A DNA stretch of 64,000 bases, from the NCBI RefSeq assembly GCF_034006335.1, contig NZ_JAWDIQ010000002.1; one strand, given 5' to 3'. The DNA comes from Paracerasibacillus soli (GTDB taxonomy: Bacteria > Bacillota > Bacilli > Bacillales > Amphibacillaceae). Positions 1-10,306 of the stretch are shown one piece after another. Position numbers and translations under genes: made by a program. Within the stretch, counting starts at the first letter, position 1. The number at the start of each line of letters is the position of its first letter. A model generated the notes under the pieces. That model was given only the letters and a program-made list of their open reading frames with translations. It had not been told where the DNA came from and did not search any database.

Positions 1-1013
1 AGCTGCACCTAGCATATGCCCAATCATAGACTTTGTAGACGAAATAGGTGGTTGATGTCCATTCAATAGTGACCGTAATGCTTTCGGCTCAGAAGAATCA
101 TTTGCTGGTGTACCTGTCCCATGACCGTTAATATATGAAATGTCATTTTCTGACAAGCTAGCTTGCTGAAGTACATGCCTCATTGCGCGTAACGCACCAT
201 CTCCAGCCGGATCAGGTGCTGTCTGATGATAGCAGTCTGCTGATAAAGCATAATCTAGTACTTCTGCTAAAATGGTCGCACCTCTTTTCAAAGCAATGTC
301 TCTTCGTTCCAAAATTAAAAATGCCGCACCTTCACCAATGTTTACCCCATCACTTTTACTATAAGGAGATGATGGGCCGTCACATAACGCTTGTAAACTA
401 TTAAATCCGCTTAAAGAAAGCTTCGTTAATGGATCTACTCCACCTGTCACGACTACATCCGCTTTCCCTGCACGAATTGTGTCTAATGCATATCCTATCG
501 CATTCGTTCCTGCAGCACATGCATTTGAAATGACACTTTTATGTCCTTTTATGTTCAAATCTCTCGCAACATTATCCGCCGGTACGTGAATCGGATATTT
601 GTAAATCAATCCAGGGTTTGTTTTACGAATTCCTTTTCAATCCATTGTTTATGGAATTGCTCCCCACTCCTAATACCACCTAAAGATGTCCCAACGACAA
701 TCCCGATTCGATATGGATCCATTTCAGTAAATCGAATTCTAGCATTTTTTACTGCTTCACGGGCAGCTAGAACGGCGAATTGACCACTCCGATCTAAGTC
801 TAACAATTCCCTTTTAGTAAAGTGGTCTGTTGGATTAAATTGCCCCACTTCTCCACCGTAACTAGTACTTAAATCAGAAGTATCTAATTCTTGGACAAGC
901 TTTATCCCACAAGATCCCGCTTGTACATTTTGCCAAAACTCCTCGATATGATGGCCATTAGCAGAAATAATGCCTATCCCTGTGACAACTACTTGATACT
1001 TTTTCCATTGCAT
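1..1013 (-). CDS. beta-ketoacyl-ACP synthase (FabF-like), 3' end outside window, one frameshift
   Basis: This is a condensing enzyme that would join malonyl-ACP to an acyl primer. The N-terminus reads VVVTGIGIISANG. The active-site Cys lies in SNACAAGTNAIG, a catalytic His in NGHGTGTPAND and the second His in KSMIGHMLGAA, where the window ends. The full Cys-His-His triad means it is a true ketosynthase and not a chain-length-factor homologue. The frame breaks near 610-630: the first part ends after EKEF, and RKTNPGLIYKYPIHVP continues in another frame, as expected if one C is missing. The ATG has GGAAG about 8 bases upstream and lies 16 bases after the GcvT-like gene, so it is the last visible gene of the cluster. 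Its place in a cluster with dedicated ACP, FabD, FabG and FabZ suggests a specialised pathway, not housekeeping FabF. Confidence 0.9.
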
Positions 1014-1029
1014 AGCATAACTTCCTTCA

Positions 1030-2147
1030 TTAGACTATTTTTATTTCCCATGATTTCGGAATAACATATGGCGATGAAATCGTTTCAATTGGCACAAGTT
1101 GACCCTTCTCATGATGATAGGCTACTAATGATAATCCCGAAACGGCAAATATGTCCTCTACTACCCCTAAAGCAAGCTTTTTACCAAGTTGATAACTATG
1201 AACAACTTGTACTACCTTTCCCACTTCAACATGTTCAACTAGAATCGTATCATCTTTTGCCAGCACTTCTTTCGCATCAAAGCAAAAACCAACTAATCTT
1301 TTATCTACTCCCTCTTCTCGTATTTCCTGCAGCACCTCACTTGCAGCAAACTCATCCTTATCAAAATGAACGAGCCATTCTAAACATGCTTCAAATACGT
1401 TTAACTCACTTGTTTCGTAACGAACATTCGGTTGCCGCACTTCTAACATCGCAATTTCTAACGCTTGCATTCCAACTGGGTGAACCGAAAAGTCTTCCGA
1501 ATCCTGTTCTAAAAGATGCTCCCACAATTTGAGCCCACTTGATGCAGCAACACATATTTTGTACCCGTACTCTCCTGTTACACCTGTTCTCGCAAAAAGA
1601 ATCGATTGATCTTGCCATGTTGTCTCGACGAAAGATTGGAATGGTAACGACGAAATATCAAAGTCTAAAAATTCTCTTCCTACTTTCCAAGCATATGGAC
1701 CTTCAAAACCAATAATTGCAAATTGATTTGTTACGTCTTCCACGACGACGATATCATCGTTATTTCCATGCAAAAGTAATTGATGTATCTTTTCACGCTG
1801 ATGTGCAGATGTTTCAATTAATATATAATCTTCCTGATGATAAATTGTAACCAAATCGATTACTTGTGCGTCTTCATCTAATATTAAGGAAAAGTCTACT
1901 TTTTCTATATCCATAAATTCGATATCAATCGTGAGGAATTCATTCAAAAATTCAACGGGATCATCGCCAGTTATTTTTATTTTTCCATTTGCCGTGTAGT
2001 CTATTATGCCGACATGATTTCGAAGTGCGTCATACTCTTTTCAACATCTACATATCGTTGCACTATTTGATAGTCTCCAAGTTCGTCCACTACAGATTTA
2101 TCACCAATATTACCTAATTGTTTTTGCAACACGCGATTGAGATTCAT
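1030..2147 (-). CDS. GcvT/aminomethyltransferase-like folate-binding protein, one frameshift
   Basis: The length (about 372 residues) and motifs fit the glycine-cleavage T-protein family: LRNHVGIIDYTANGKIKI near the start, TGVTGEYGYKI in the middle, and a C-terminal barrel-like domain. The chosen ATG has GAGG upstream and overlaps the end of the preceding gene by 38 bases. The frame breaks near 2030 in an A-run: adding one A gives VEKEYDALRNHVG, the expected T-protein start. No glycine-cleavage P or H protein is nearby; the neighbours are ACP, ketosynthase and GNAT genes. A one-carbon transfer onto, or removal from, an ACP-bound or amino substrate is possible but is inference. The family assignment is good; the reaction is unknown. 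Confidence 0.75.
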
Positions 2148-3480
2148 CACATATTTCCTCCCTTTTCTCGATTATTTTATTGACCATTTCCATCGCTTGA
2201 GGAACTTCCGTTACAGCTTGGATATACCGCTTCTGTTGTTCATAAACAGCCGCTTTTGTCCGTTCACAATACAATAAATCGTGGATCTTCATGCCTGTTT
2301 CTTGTATATTGAAAATTTCTGCCGTTTCAACTACTTCCATCCACGGATTATCCGTTAATAAGGGTGCAAGCTCCTTCACCCAGCCATTTGGAAATGTAAT
2401 AAATGGATATACTTTCGTTGATAATATCGTTTGCCATTTCTCCATAATTGGTATGAAGCTTTTGCGATTTACTTCCCAGTGGTGCGGAATCGAAACTTCA
2501 CCTTGTTCGTTCGTAGTCAGTTGTGAGTTTTGTAAACTTAATACAGGGACGTAACCAAAGATTGCTTTTGCCATAGAACAAGACGTAATATTGTCTGTAA
2601 TAAATAAATCACAGGAAAATAGTAATTCCTCATATGCAGCTAAATCAAGAAATGGCATTGGTTTAAATTGGATTCGATCATTTTCAGTTGAATGAATAAA
2701 ATTATCTTCCGGCGCAATACCTACAATCACGACTTTGGATGGTAATTCTTTTACACCTAAATAATTCACCATGAACTTTTGAATGATATTTTCATAACTA
2801 TATGAACTATCCATATGAACACCTGCTTCAAGCCGACGCATTTTTACATACATATTTGCCCATGCTGCTTTTGATAGCATGATGAGTTTATCTTCATCCT
2901 TACAGGCAAATGTGCTACGTATTTCCTTTTTTATTTGTGCATCGATGGAAAATGGTTCGGTATATAATGTGACAGTTATGATATTGTCATCCGCTTGAAC
3001 TGGGTGATTAATTGGACACGTACGAATAACCTTTATTTCATTTGGTATTTTACGTATCCTTGTTTCATATTTCATTCTTGATTTTTCCTTTTGATGTGAA
3101 GTTGGCTCAAACAACTTGTTATATAAGGTAGGACTTTCGGTTGCAAAACATAAGGAATCGATTGTCGCGATTGGAATATCAAATCCAATCATATGGTCCA
3201 AATCTACTAACGGTGGTTCTATTTCCAAAATATGATAGTCTGCTAGTATGATCAGGTTCGGCTGAAAATGCGTAACACACGCATCGACAACACGCCTCTG
3301 TTTCACCTGTCTCGTTAGCGAAGTTGCCTCCATACCAGCATGTTTCGTATAGTGAATGAATTTTTCACTCGTTAAAAAATGACACTGCACCCCTTCGCTT
3401 ACTAATTGTTTAGCTAAATAGATCGCATTATGAAGTTCTCCAATACTATATTGGCTCGGTGCTATAAACAGTACTTTCAT
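2110..3480 (-). CDS. GT-B-like glycosyltransferase-family protein of unknown substrate
   Basis: This 456-residue protein begins MKVLFIAPSQYSIGELHNAI, the usual opening of a GT-B N-terminal Rossmann domain. It later shows KVVIVGIAPEDN and a stretch CDLFITDNITSCSMAKAIFG that resembles the donor-site region of GT-B enzymes. There are no membrane segments or signal peptide. The ATG has AGGAGGTG eight bases upstream and overlaps the end of the GNAT gene by 35 bases, so the two are probably translationally coupled. It may glycosylate the lipid or amide made by this cluster, but no sugar donor can be read from the sequence. It could also be a GT-B-fold protein with another role. Confidence 0.55.
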   Translation of the reverse strand: MKVLFIAPSQYSIGELHNAIYLAKQLVSEGVQCHFLTSEKFIHYTKHAGMEATSLTRQVKQRRVVDACVTHFQPNLIILADYHILEIEPPLVDLDHMIGFDIPIATIDSLCFATESPTLYNKLFEPTSHQKEKSRMKYETRIRKIPNEIKVIRTCPINHPVQADDNIITVTLYTEPFSIDAQIKKEIRSTFACKDEDKLIMLSKAAWANMYVKMRRLEAGVHMDSSYSYENIIQKFMVNYLGVKELPSKVVIVGIAPEDNFIHSTENDRIQFKPMPFLDLAAYEELLFSCDLFITDNITSCSMAKAIFGYVPVLSLQNSQLTTNEQGEVSIPHHWEVNRKSFIPIMEKWQTILSTKVYPFITFPNGWVKELAPLLTDNPWMEVVETAEIFNIQETGMKIHDLLYCERTKAAVYEQQKRYIQAVTEVPQAMEMVNKIIEKREEICDESQSRVAKTIR

Positions 3481-6400
3481 CCATCATCCACCTCCTATTT
3501 AATTGATGCACATAGGCTAAAGCCGCTTCTAAAGATGTCGTAACAGCGATAAAAAAACTTGTCGATTGCTGCTGCTTGGAAAGTTGCTTTGGTGATACTA
3601 TCAGCGATACTTGAAATCCTTTATCAACCCATTCCGAAATGGCTAATTGGGAAGGTTTTTCTTCCGTCCATATTGCAACATACAACTCCTTCCCCAAATG
3701 GAGCACTGCTTTTGCTTCGGACGGATACATACGCCGTTTTACCTTTGCTTCTTTTAATTGATATGATTTTGTATCATGCCAATAATAAATCGTTCTCTCT
3801 CGTGAATATCGATTCCAATAAAAATGCATGATCACATGCTCTAACGCTATTGCCTGCTCATTCCCCATTGCGATGTCAACCCGAATAACTGGAGCAGCCG
3901 GCATCAAGTAATATGCAACTGTATAATTTTCTCCGTGACAAGCAACGCCTTCCCAAGCCGTATGTGCAAGCTTGTTTCTCTCATATGTGAAATTTTCCAT
4001 TTGGCCTTTTTCAAACATATACCCATGACTTGCCGTTATTTCATGTGCAAGTCCTTGGGGATGAATGCCCGCCGGTGTCGTTCGCTGCTGGCCCCATTTA
4101 CCGAGTTTAGGAAAATAAGATTGTACAAGATTTTTTTCTTTATAATGGATGCCTGTCAATGACGCTTGAAAATCAGGTGACATCTCTACTTGTAAACTAG
4201 CATTCGTAAGGGTGACAATCGTTTTCTCGCGTCGTATGCTCTCCACGATTTGGACCCCTTCTTCGTCCCCATGAGAAATATATAAAGACAAAGGCTCTGT
4301 TACACAAATTCCTAGTTGTTCATTTTCAAATTTAACTGTCCCAGTAAGCATCATATGATTCGTGTCAATAGGGAATGTAAATTGAACTGCACTGTCATGC
4401 TCTTTTTGTAGTTGCTCATTGCCCTACGTTCAGTAACTGCAAGTTCTATAATGGAGACAGATAATATTCCGTTCATTTTTTGCATATGTTCGGTAAACAG
4501 TTGCACATTTATTTCCAATACTGGGGTATCTACAACAGCTATTTTTGATGTCAACTTCATGTTAATCCGCTTTGCTACTGGATACATATCGTTACCCTTT
4601 TGGCCAGTTAGTGCGTACCATACACGCTCTGTAGCCTTTTTATCTCCATAGCCAATTGTATAATAATGGGTAAAGTCAGGTTCTCTACCATCTATATAAG
4701 ATTTACTCCGTTTTAAAAGATATCTTTCCAGCTGTCGTTCATTTTTTGGCTGATACTTTGCAAACAAACGACGTAACATCGGATAAAAGTGAATTCTCTT
4801 TTGTTCTGATTGCCGTGTCGCAATAAGAGCCGGCATCCACCTTAATCCATATAAGACACGTTCTACCTTTCCTTGCCAAATCAATCCTACATGCAATGCA
4901 TCATTCGAAAAAGAACTCCATGGCATGGCATATTGCGCGGATCACTTGGCAAATCTGTATCATACATATATTCGTAATCATGGATTGCAAAAGGAAACTG
5001 TTCATACACCAGTGGCTCCGTGACAGTTCCCGATTGAAATGGCAACGTAATTTGTGCATCCAATAATGTACACCACGGATAAAATTTAAGTTTTTTCCAT
5101 TTCCAAGTGCGTAATCATGGATTTGTACGAAGCCAGCACGCGTCAGCGTAATTTCTCGAATAAAATGCAAGTAGCCTTCTTTACACTCCACTAACAATAC
5201 TTTTGATTCCGTTTTTGGAAATAAAACTTTTATATTTCTACGATTCATTCGCTTCATTGCTCCGGTAAATGGATAATCCAAATCCGGCCAAGCTTCTATC
5301 GCAACTACTTTATCTGTCGTCTTTTCAACTAATTTTAAGCTACCCGTTTCTGCATCAAGCTCCACGATAGTTTGTATATCTTCCAAGTAAGCTTTTTCTG
5401 CTTGCATGTAGCGACTGTTCGCTTGCGGTAGAATACTATAAAAAGTAAATTCCTTCCGATAAACTAACTGATTTTCCATATCATACAAGGCGACATAAAC
5501 AAGTTGTGTTCCAGTTTTTTTCGCCCGTATTCTTAACGGTATTTCCTTGCTCTCTCGTCCCTTTAATGCAATAAAAGCCGCTCCATTATTTTCAATTTCA
5601 AGGTACATTTCATCATCCGCTTGAACCGTATAATATTTCACGATTGTTTCTGGTAAGTTATTTTTTACCGCTACGGTAATTGGTGCCCATTGGTGCAGAA
5701 TCATTGTTGGCTTCTCACATAAGTGAACTTCCAAAGCTTGTTTCACATGGATACCATAATGAAATGTAAACGAATATGTGCCCAATTTTATCGTTGTTTG
5801 TAGTAATTGCGGGCCGAGTAATTGTGTGGATGGCGTAACATTTTCCTCCCATACGATTTTTTCACCTGCCCGTATGAACCGTCGCTTACGTCCATTTTTA
5901 TATTTCATTCGTTCATTTCCCAAAGTCGTTTGAAATGTGACAAGTACAGTTTGTGCTAAGCGGTTTTCATATTCAAATCTGAGCGTAATAGGTTGTCCTG
6001 CAATAACCTCTTGTCCATCCATGCTATAACTAATAAAGTGAAATCGCGGATCAGCCATCATCGCGACCCGCTCCGATTGAAGGTCAATCCAACAGGCGAT
6101 AATATCGTCACCAAAAGTCATCTCATATTTATACGTTTCCATTCCATATAACGAAAACGTATCTTTTTCACTAGAACGAATTTGGATAGCTTTTGTATTT
6201 AAAAGACTTTTCCATCCACTATCCACCAATGACTCATCTAAGTCCGTTACACGATAGCCGGTTTTTAAAAAATTAATGACATATGGTAAGTAATTTCGTA
6301 ACTCCAAAAATCCATCATAATCGATATAACTTCGACTCGAGCGAATAAAACCTACCCGCTTATAAAGTGGCAATGCAATGTGATGGCTCGGATCTACATC

Positions 6401-6763
6401 TACATCAATATATTGATAGCCAAGGTCTGTAAGTTTCACGATTGCTTTTGAAAATAAAATTCCTGGCAGTGGACCATTACGAAATTGTGGATGAATAAAC
6501 AGTTTACTCCCCCAAACTGCATGTGGCCCTGCCGCCTTTTGCCCACAAACAGATGTAAATAATACCGTTGCAATAATATTTTCCTCATACTCCATACATA
6601 AAAATAATATGATTTCCATTTGTTCAAAAAATCGACGAATGTCACTTTCCTTTAGTGGATATCCCGAAGTTACCGGTCCAAAACCGAATGCGTTATACAG
6701 TTTGGCAATTTTCTCCGCATCATCTTCCGTACATGACCGAATATGCAATTGATCTAACTTCAT
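3446..6763 (-). CDS. GNAT acetyltransferase fused to ~900-residue beta-rich region, two frameshifts
   Basis: This is one gene of about 1105 codons. Residues 1-150 form a GNAT domain: IRSCTEDDAEKIAKLYNAFG at the start, WGSKLFIHPQFRNGPLPG in the acetyl-CoA loop region, and ALPLYKRVGFI near its end. The rest is rich in beta strands with several Ig-like repeats and a conserved C-terminal part containing SYFPKLGKWGQQ. The frame breaks near 5100 (in a run of six A) and near 4425. In both cases the downstream frame continues homology with the paralogue at 32141-35226, which supports a single protein. The ATG overlaps the FabZ stop (ATGA), so it is coupled to the fatty-acid genes. It may transfer an acyl group from ACP or CoA to a saccharide or peptide bound by the beta region; this is inference. 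The domain pair is not one I recognise as described. Confidence 0.7.
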
Positions 6764-7293
6764 CTTGTATCTTTATCTCCATCAGGTCTTTCGGAGACAG
6801 TTAATGCCCCTCTTGCAACACATTCTCGCGCAACATAAGCCGCTACCTTTACTTGGGAAAGCACCCCAAATTTTTTTCCAATTTTCACCTTTAAACGAAG
6901 CTGATCACCGGGCACGACTGTTTTTAAAAATTTCATTTCCTTTATTGCAACTAAATAACCAACACGTGAAGATATATCCACATGACGATCGATAACAAAT
7001 TCATCATTCTCTACGGTTGTTGCTGCAATTTCATCATTTTCTTGCATCGATTGAAGTGCTTTCGTACCATAAACAACAGCAGTCAATTGCGCTAATGCTT
7101 CTACAATGAGCACGCCAGGCATAATGGATTCTCGTGGAAAGTGTCCTTCAAAAAATGGTTCGCTTACGGTTACATTTTTTAATCCAACTCCCATATCGCC
7201 CGGTTTTAGTTCTACTACACGATCAAGTAGTAAAAAAGGCCACCGATGTGGAATTAGCTCTCGAATTTGTTCTACAGAAAGAACTGTTTTCAA
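6760..7293 (-). CDS. FabZ-like 3-hydroxyacyl-ACP dehydratase
   Basis: This is a 177-residue hot-dog-fold dehydratase that removes water from 3-hydroxyacyl-ACP. LIPHRWPFLLLDRV and GHFPRESIMPGVLIVEALAQ carry the catalytic His and Glu of the FabZ family. It is somewhat longer than usual FabZ (about 145 residues) because of an inserted acidic segment after residue 85. The start is TTG, preceded by AGGAGG 11-16 bases upstream inside the end of the ACP gene. It overlaps the next gene by ATGA. It forms a minimal elongation module with the adjacent ACP, FabG, FabD and ketosynthase. Confidence 0.88.
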   Translation of the reverse strand: MKTVLSVEQIRELIPHRWPFLLLDRVVELKPGDMGVGLKNVTVSEPFFEGHFPRESIMPGVLIVEALAQLTAVVYGTKALQSMQENDEIAATTVENDEFVIDRHVDISSRVGYLVAIKEMKFLKTVVPGDQLRLKVKIGKKFGVLSQVKVAAYVARECVARGALTVSERPDGDKDTR

Positions 7294-7300
7294 TGCGCCC

Positions 7301-7594
7301 TCACTCCTCCTGATTTTCTACAATATAATCTGCGAGTTTATTAATCGAACTAAAAACTTCTATATTATCATCAAAAACTGTTACATTAAATTCATCCTCA
7401 ATTGCGACAAATAACTCCAATGCATCAATCGAATCAAGTCCTAAACCGCGCCCAAAAATTGGTTGGTCATCCGTTATTAACTCTGGCTCGATATCAAGGT
7501 CTAATCGTTCTACAATAAGTTCTTTTAATCGTTCTGTTAATTCCTTTCGCTTCAGCGCTTGTTCTTTCGTTTCTTCATATGTTAGCATGTCCAT
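7301..7594 (-). CDS. acyl carrier protein
   Basis: This is a 97-residue, acidic, helical protein. The serine that would carry the phosphopantetheine arm lies in GLGLDSIDALEL, a textbook ACP signature. It is about 20 residues longer at the N-terminus than housekeeping AcpP and sits inside the cluster, so it is probably a pathway-specific carrier loaded by the FabD homologue upstream. Short gaps to FabG (14 bases) and FabZ (7 bases) indicate one transcript. Confidence 0.92.
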   Translation of the reverse strand: MDMLTYEETKEQALKRKELTERLKELIVERLDLDIEPELITDDQPIFGRGLGLDSIDALELFVAIEDEFNVTVFDDNIEVFSSINKLADYIVENQEE

Positions 7595-7608
7595 TCACAT
7601 CCCTTTCT

Positions 7609-8355
7609 TTAGCCATTTATTAGTCCCCCGTCTACGGTAAATACTTTTCCAGTAATATATGATGCATCATTCGAGCTTAAAAAAGAGACCATCTTGGCGA
7701 CTTCTTTTGGCTTCCCTAAACGCTGTAACGGAATGAGGTTTATCATCTGTTTTAATGTTTGCTGGTCCATTGATTTCGTCATATCCGTTTCAATAAATCC
7801 GGGTGCCACTGCATTCGCTCTAATTTGATAACTAGCAGCTTCCTGAGCAATACTTTTCGTAAACGCAATCATCCCACCTTTTGATGCCGCATAATTCGTT
7901 TGCCCACTTGTTCCTGAAATACCACTCGTAGAGGCGATATTGACGATGGCGCCTTTTTTTTGCACCATCATTTGCTTAACTGCTTCCCGTGTGCATAAAT
8001 ATGTCCCTCGCAAATTAACATTCAGTACATCATCCCATTTCGTGCTACTCATTAGTGGTAAAAATCCATCCTTTGTTATGCCGCTGTTGTTCACTAAAAT
8101 ATTTACATTTCCATGATGCTTTTTTATATTTCTGAAAAACTGTTGCACTTCTTTTTCCACTGAAACATCTACTTGATATGCATGTGCCCTTCCACCTAGC
8201 TCTTCAATTTGCTGCAGCGTTTTTCCCATTTCCTCTTCATTTGCCACATATGTGAGCACAGTAGTAACCCCACGTCTTGCAAGATCTATTGCAATTGCAC
8301 GCCCAATTCCTCGAGATGCTCCAGTCACAACTGCTAATTCTTCACCTGAAAACAA
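7609..8355 (-). CDS. FabG-like 3-oxoacyl-ACP reductase
   Basis: This short-chain dehydrogenase would reduce 3-oxoacyl-ACP with NADPH. TGASRGIGRAIA is the nucleotide-binding loop, NNSG is present, and the Ser-Tyr-Lys triad is in the segment STSGISG...YAASKGG. It ends VDGGLING, as FabG does. A TTG start (MFSGEELAVVTG) has GAGGTG at six-base spacing and is preferred over a GTG nine bases upstream that lies inside that ribosome site. It sits between FabD and ACP in the cluster. Confidence 0.9.
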   Translation of the reverse strand: MFSGEELAVVTGASRGIGRAIAIDLARRGVTTVLTYVANEEEMGKTLQQIEELGGRAHAYQVDVSVEKEVQQFFRNIKKHHGNVNILVNNSGITKDGFLPLMSSTKWDDVLNVNLRGTYLCTREAVKQMMVQKKGAIVNIASTSGISGTSGQTNYAASKGGMIAFTKSIAQEAASYQIRANAVAPGFIETDMTKSMDQQTLKQMINLIPLQRLGKPKEVAKMVSFLSSNDASYITGKVFTVDGGLING

Positions 8356-8370
8356 AGCGTTCACCTCTGT

Positions 8371-9309
8371 CTATCTTTGATAAGATTTTTGATACGTACG
8401 AATATATTTTTTTACCTTCATCGCACTTTCCATTGCATATGTTTTGATTTGTGGTCTTTCGAATGCCCGCATAAAACCTGTCAATGTCCTGCTTGTACCA
8501 ACTTCAATAAAATGATACACACCTCTTTCACATAAATGCGAAATCGTTTGTTCCCATAAAACGGGATAAGTACATTGCAAACGAATATCTTCTAAAATCG
8601 CAGTTTTATTTTTGGTTTCCAAAGCACTACAATTCAATACGACGGGAATAGATGCATCTTGCATTGGAAATTGCTGAACATCACGCATAAAATCAAGTTC
8701 CATTTCTTCCATCAAACGAGAATGAAAGCCTTGGCTAACATTTATTCGCTTTGCCCGAACACCTGTCATGACGGCTAACTGTGCTTGTAATGCGTCTATT
8801 TCAGTCATTTCTCCTGAAAAAACAACTTGTTGTGGAGAATTATAGCCTGCCACATCTATCCGATGATTCATTGCTTCTGCAATTACCTCTTGTAATTGTT
8901 CCTGACGAGAGCAAACTACAGCAAGCATCGTTCCTTTCTTCGTTACAGCCATCATTCTTTTTCCACGTTGGTGGACAATTTTAATCGTGTCTGAAAAAGT
9001 GAATACACCTGCGGCAACCAAAGCCGCAAACTGTCCCACGCTATGCCCCGCTACGTACGTTGGTGTAATATTTTCATGTTGCAAGAGTCGATATATTCCG
9101 ACATTTAAAGTTACAATCGCTGGCTGCGCAATCTCTGTGCTTGTTAATGTTTCTGTCGGTCCATAAAGGCAAATTTCTTTTAAGTCAAAACCAAGCGCTT
9201 CATTGGCCTCTGCAAATAATTCCTCAAATACGTCAGGGTAAGCTTTTAAAAAGTCCCTCCCCATCCCAACATGCTGTGAACCTTGCCCGGGAAAAATAAA
9301 AGCGTTCAA
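8371..9309 (-). CDS. FabD-like malonyl-CoA:ACP transacylase
   Basis: This loads malonyl units onto the adjacent ACP. FIFPGQGSQHVGMG opens the protein, and the nucleophilic Ser is in GHSVGQFAALVAAG. The catalytic His region follows (SQGFHSRLM), and the C-terminal part ends in VGTSRTLTGFMR. The start is TTG at 9309 with AGGAGGTG at correct spacing; the longer open frame upstream lacks a ribosome site. Length (about 312 residues) is normal. It is the first gene of the tight run of cluster genes, so a promoter probably lies in the 280 bases upstream. Confidence 0.9.
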   Translation of the reverse strand: MNAFIFPGQGSQHVGMGRDFLKAYPDVFEELFAEANEALGFDLKEICLYGPTETLTSTEIAQPAIVTLNVGIYRLLQHENITPTYVAGHSVGQFAALVAAGVFTFSDTIKIVHQRGKRMMAVTKKGTMLAVVCSRQEQLQEVIAEAMNHRIDVAGYNSPQQVVFSGEMTEIDALQAQLAVMTGVRAKRINVSQGFHSRLMEEMELDFMRDVQQFPMQDASIPVVLNCSALETKNKTAILEDIRLQCTYPVLWEQTISHLCERGVYHFIEVGTSRTLTGFMRAFERPQIKTYAMESAMKVKKYIRTYQKSYQR

Positions 9310-9592
9310 TTTTACACACCTCCTAATATAGTAAACTTCAATTAGTGGGGGTCGCACTTGCTGTATTTTTCTACGGTTCTAATGACACGACTGATTCTAT
9401 TAGTTTAATTGTTTTTTTAGTTTTATTCGTTCTATTCATTCTAATGGCTTCTACTAGTTCTACAGATACGATTACAATTTGGTGAAACGAATTACGCTTT
9501 TACTGCGTGTGGACTTTCGGTTATTATGTTTAAATACGAGCGAATTCACAAAATCTATGTTAATTAACTAGTTCGGTGTTTGTTAATTAGTT

Positions 9593-10009
9593 CTACGATG
9601 ATAAAAATCTTTCTATTTTTTGCTCAAATTCCGCATCAAGTCGATATATTAATCTACCATCAGGATACGTAAGTGCATGTTCAGATTCCCCTTTTGCAAG
9701 CAATGCTCGTCCATACTTACGAAATATGCGATAGGAAAATTGTAAATAAGCTTTTTTCGGCTGTTGCAGTGCAGTTTCTACAATGACAACATCACCAAAC
9801 TTTGCTGATTCTTTATACGCGCAATCAATGTGCACAACAGGAAAGTATATTTCCTTATCTAATTCTCGAAAATAAATTCCTGCCTCTTCCGCTAGTTTCA
9901 TTCTGCCAATCTCAAACCAATTTAAATAATGAGAATGATGCACAACTCCCATCGGATCACACTCTACATACCGGACCGGTACTTCCGTTCTTACCCATTT
10001 CAATGTCAT
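9593..10009 (-). CDS. acyl-CoA/acyl-ACP thioesterase, 4HBT hot-dog family
   Basis: This 138-residue single hot-dog domain is of the YbgC/4HBT type. VRYVECDPMGVVHHSHYLNWFEIGR-type residues are visible, with the catalytic Asp in VECDPMG followed by HHSHY. The ATG follows GGAGGTAGCC. It lies 280 bases upstream of FabD in the same direction, so it may belong to the cluster as the chain-releasing enzyme; the gap means it could have its own promoter. Alternatively it is an unrelated housekeeping thioesterase. Confidence 0.8.
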   Translation of the reverse strand: MTLKWVRTEVPVRYVECDPMGVVHHSHYLNWFEIGRMKLAEEAGIYFRELDKEIYFPVVHIDCAYKESAKFGDVVIVETALQQPKKAYLQFSYRIFRKYGRALLAKGESEHALTYPDGRLIYRLDAEFEQKIERFLSS

Positions 10010-10146
10010 GGCTACCTCCTACATCACATGAAACATACGCTAAAAAACTATCATTTACACACCTAAGATATACTCCAATTTCTATTGCTTACACGCTATC
10101 TTCTAATAGAGCGACGTGGCGAATATATGATGCACGGTTCAGTTGG

Positions 10147-10306
10147 TGAAACAGCGGAATTAGGAGATCCGTCTCATGTTTCACTGCTGATTTGTGTGAA
10201 ACGGGAGAACCGTCCCGTGTTTCACCGCTGGTTTGTTCGGGCGGGAGATCCGTCTCGTGTTTCACCGCTGGTTCTAGTGAAACGGGAGAACCGTCCCCAT
10301 GTTTCA
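10147..10306. repeat. tandem run of four REP-like 29-bp palindromes
   Basis: Four copies of the palindrome, some with the variant core GGAGATCCGTCTC, follow each other with spacers like CCGCTGGTTT. Copies start near 10147, 10197, 10231 and 10278. The last copy, read on the minus strand, begins with the TGA stop codon of the ABC permease. It is the only place in the window with so many copies in a row. Confidence 0.9.

Noticed and set aside
9345..9485. 46-codon plus-strand frame starting at GTG with a hydrophobic stretch (LIVFLVLFVLFILM)
   Set aside because: It looks like a single-helix membrane peptide, but there is no ribosome site and it lies opposite the likely promoter of the FabD gene. 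Hydrophobic frames are common in T-rich DNA.
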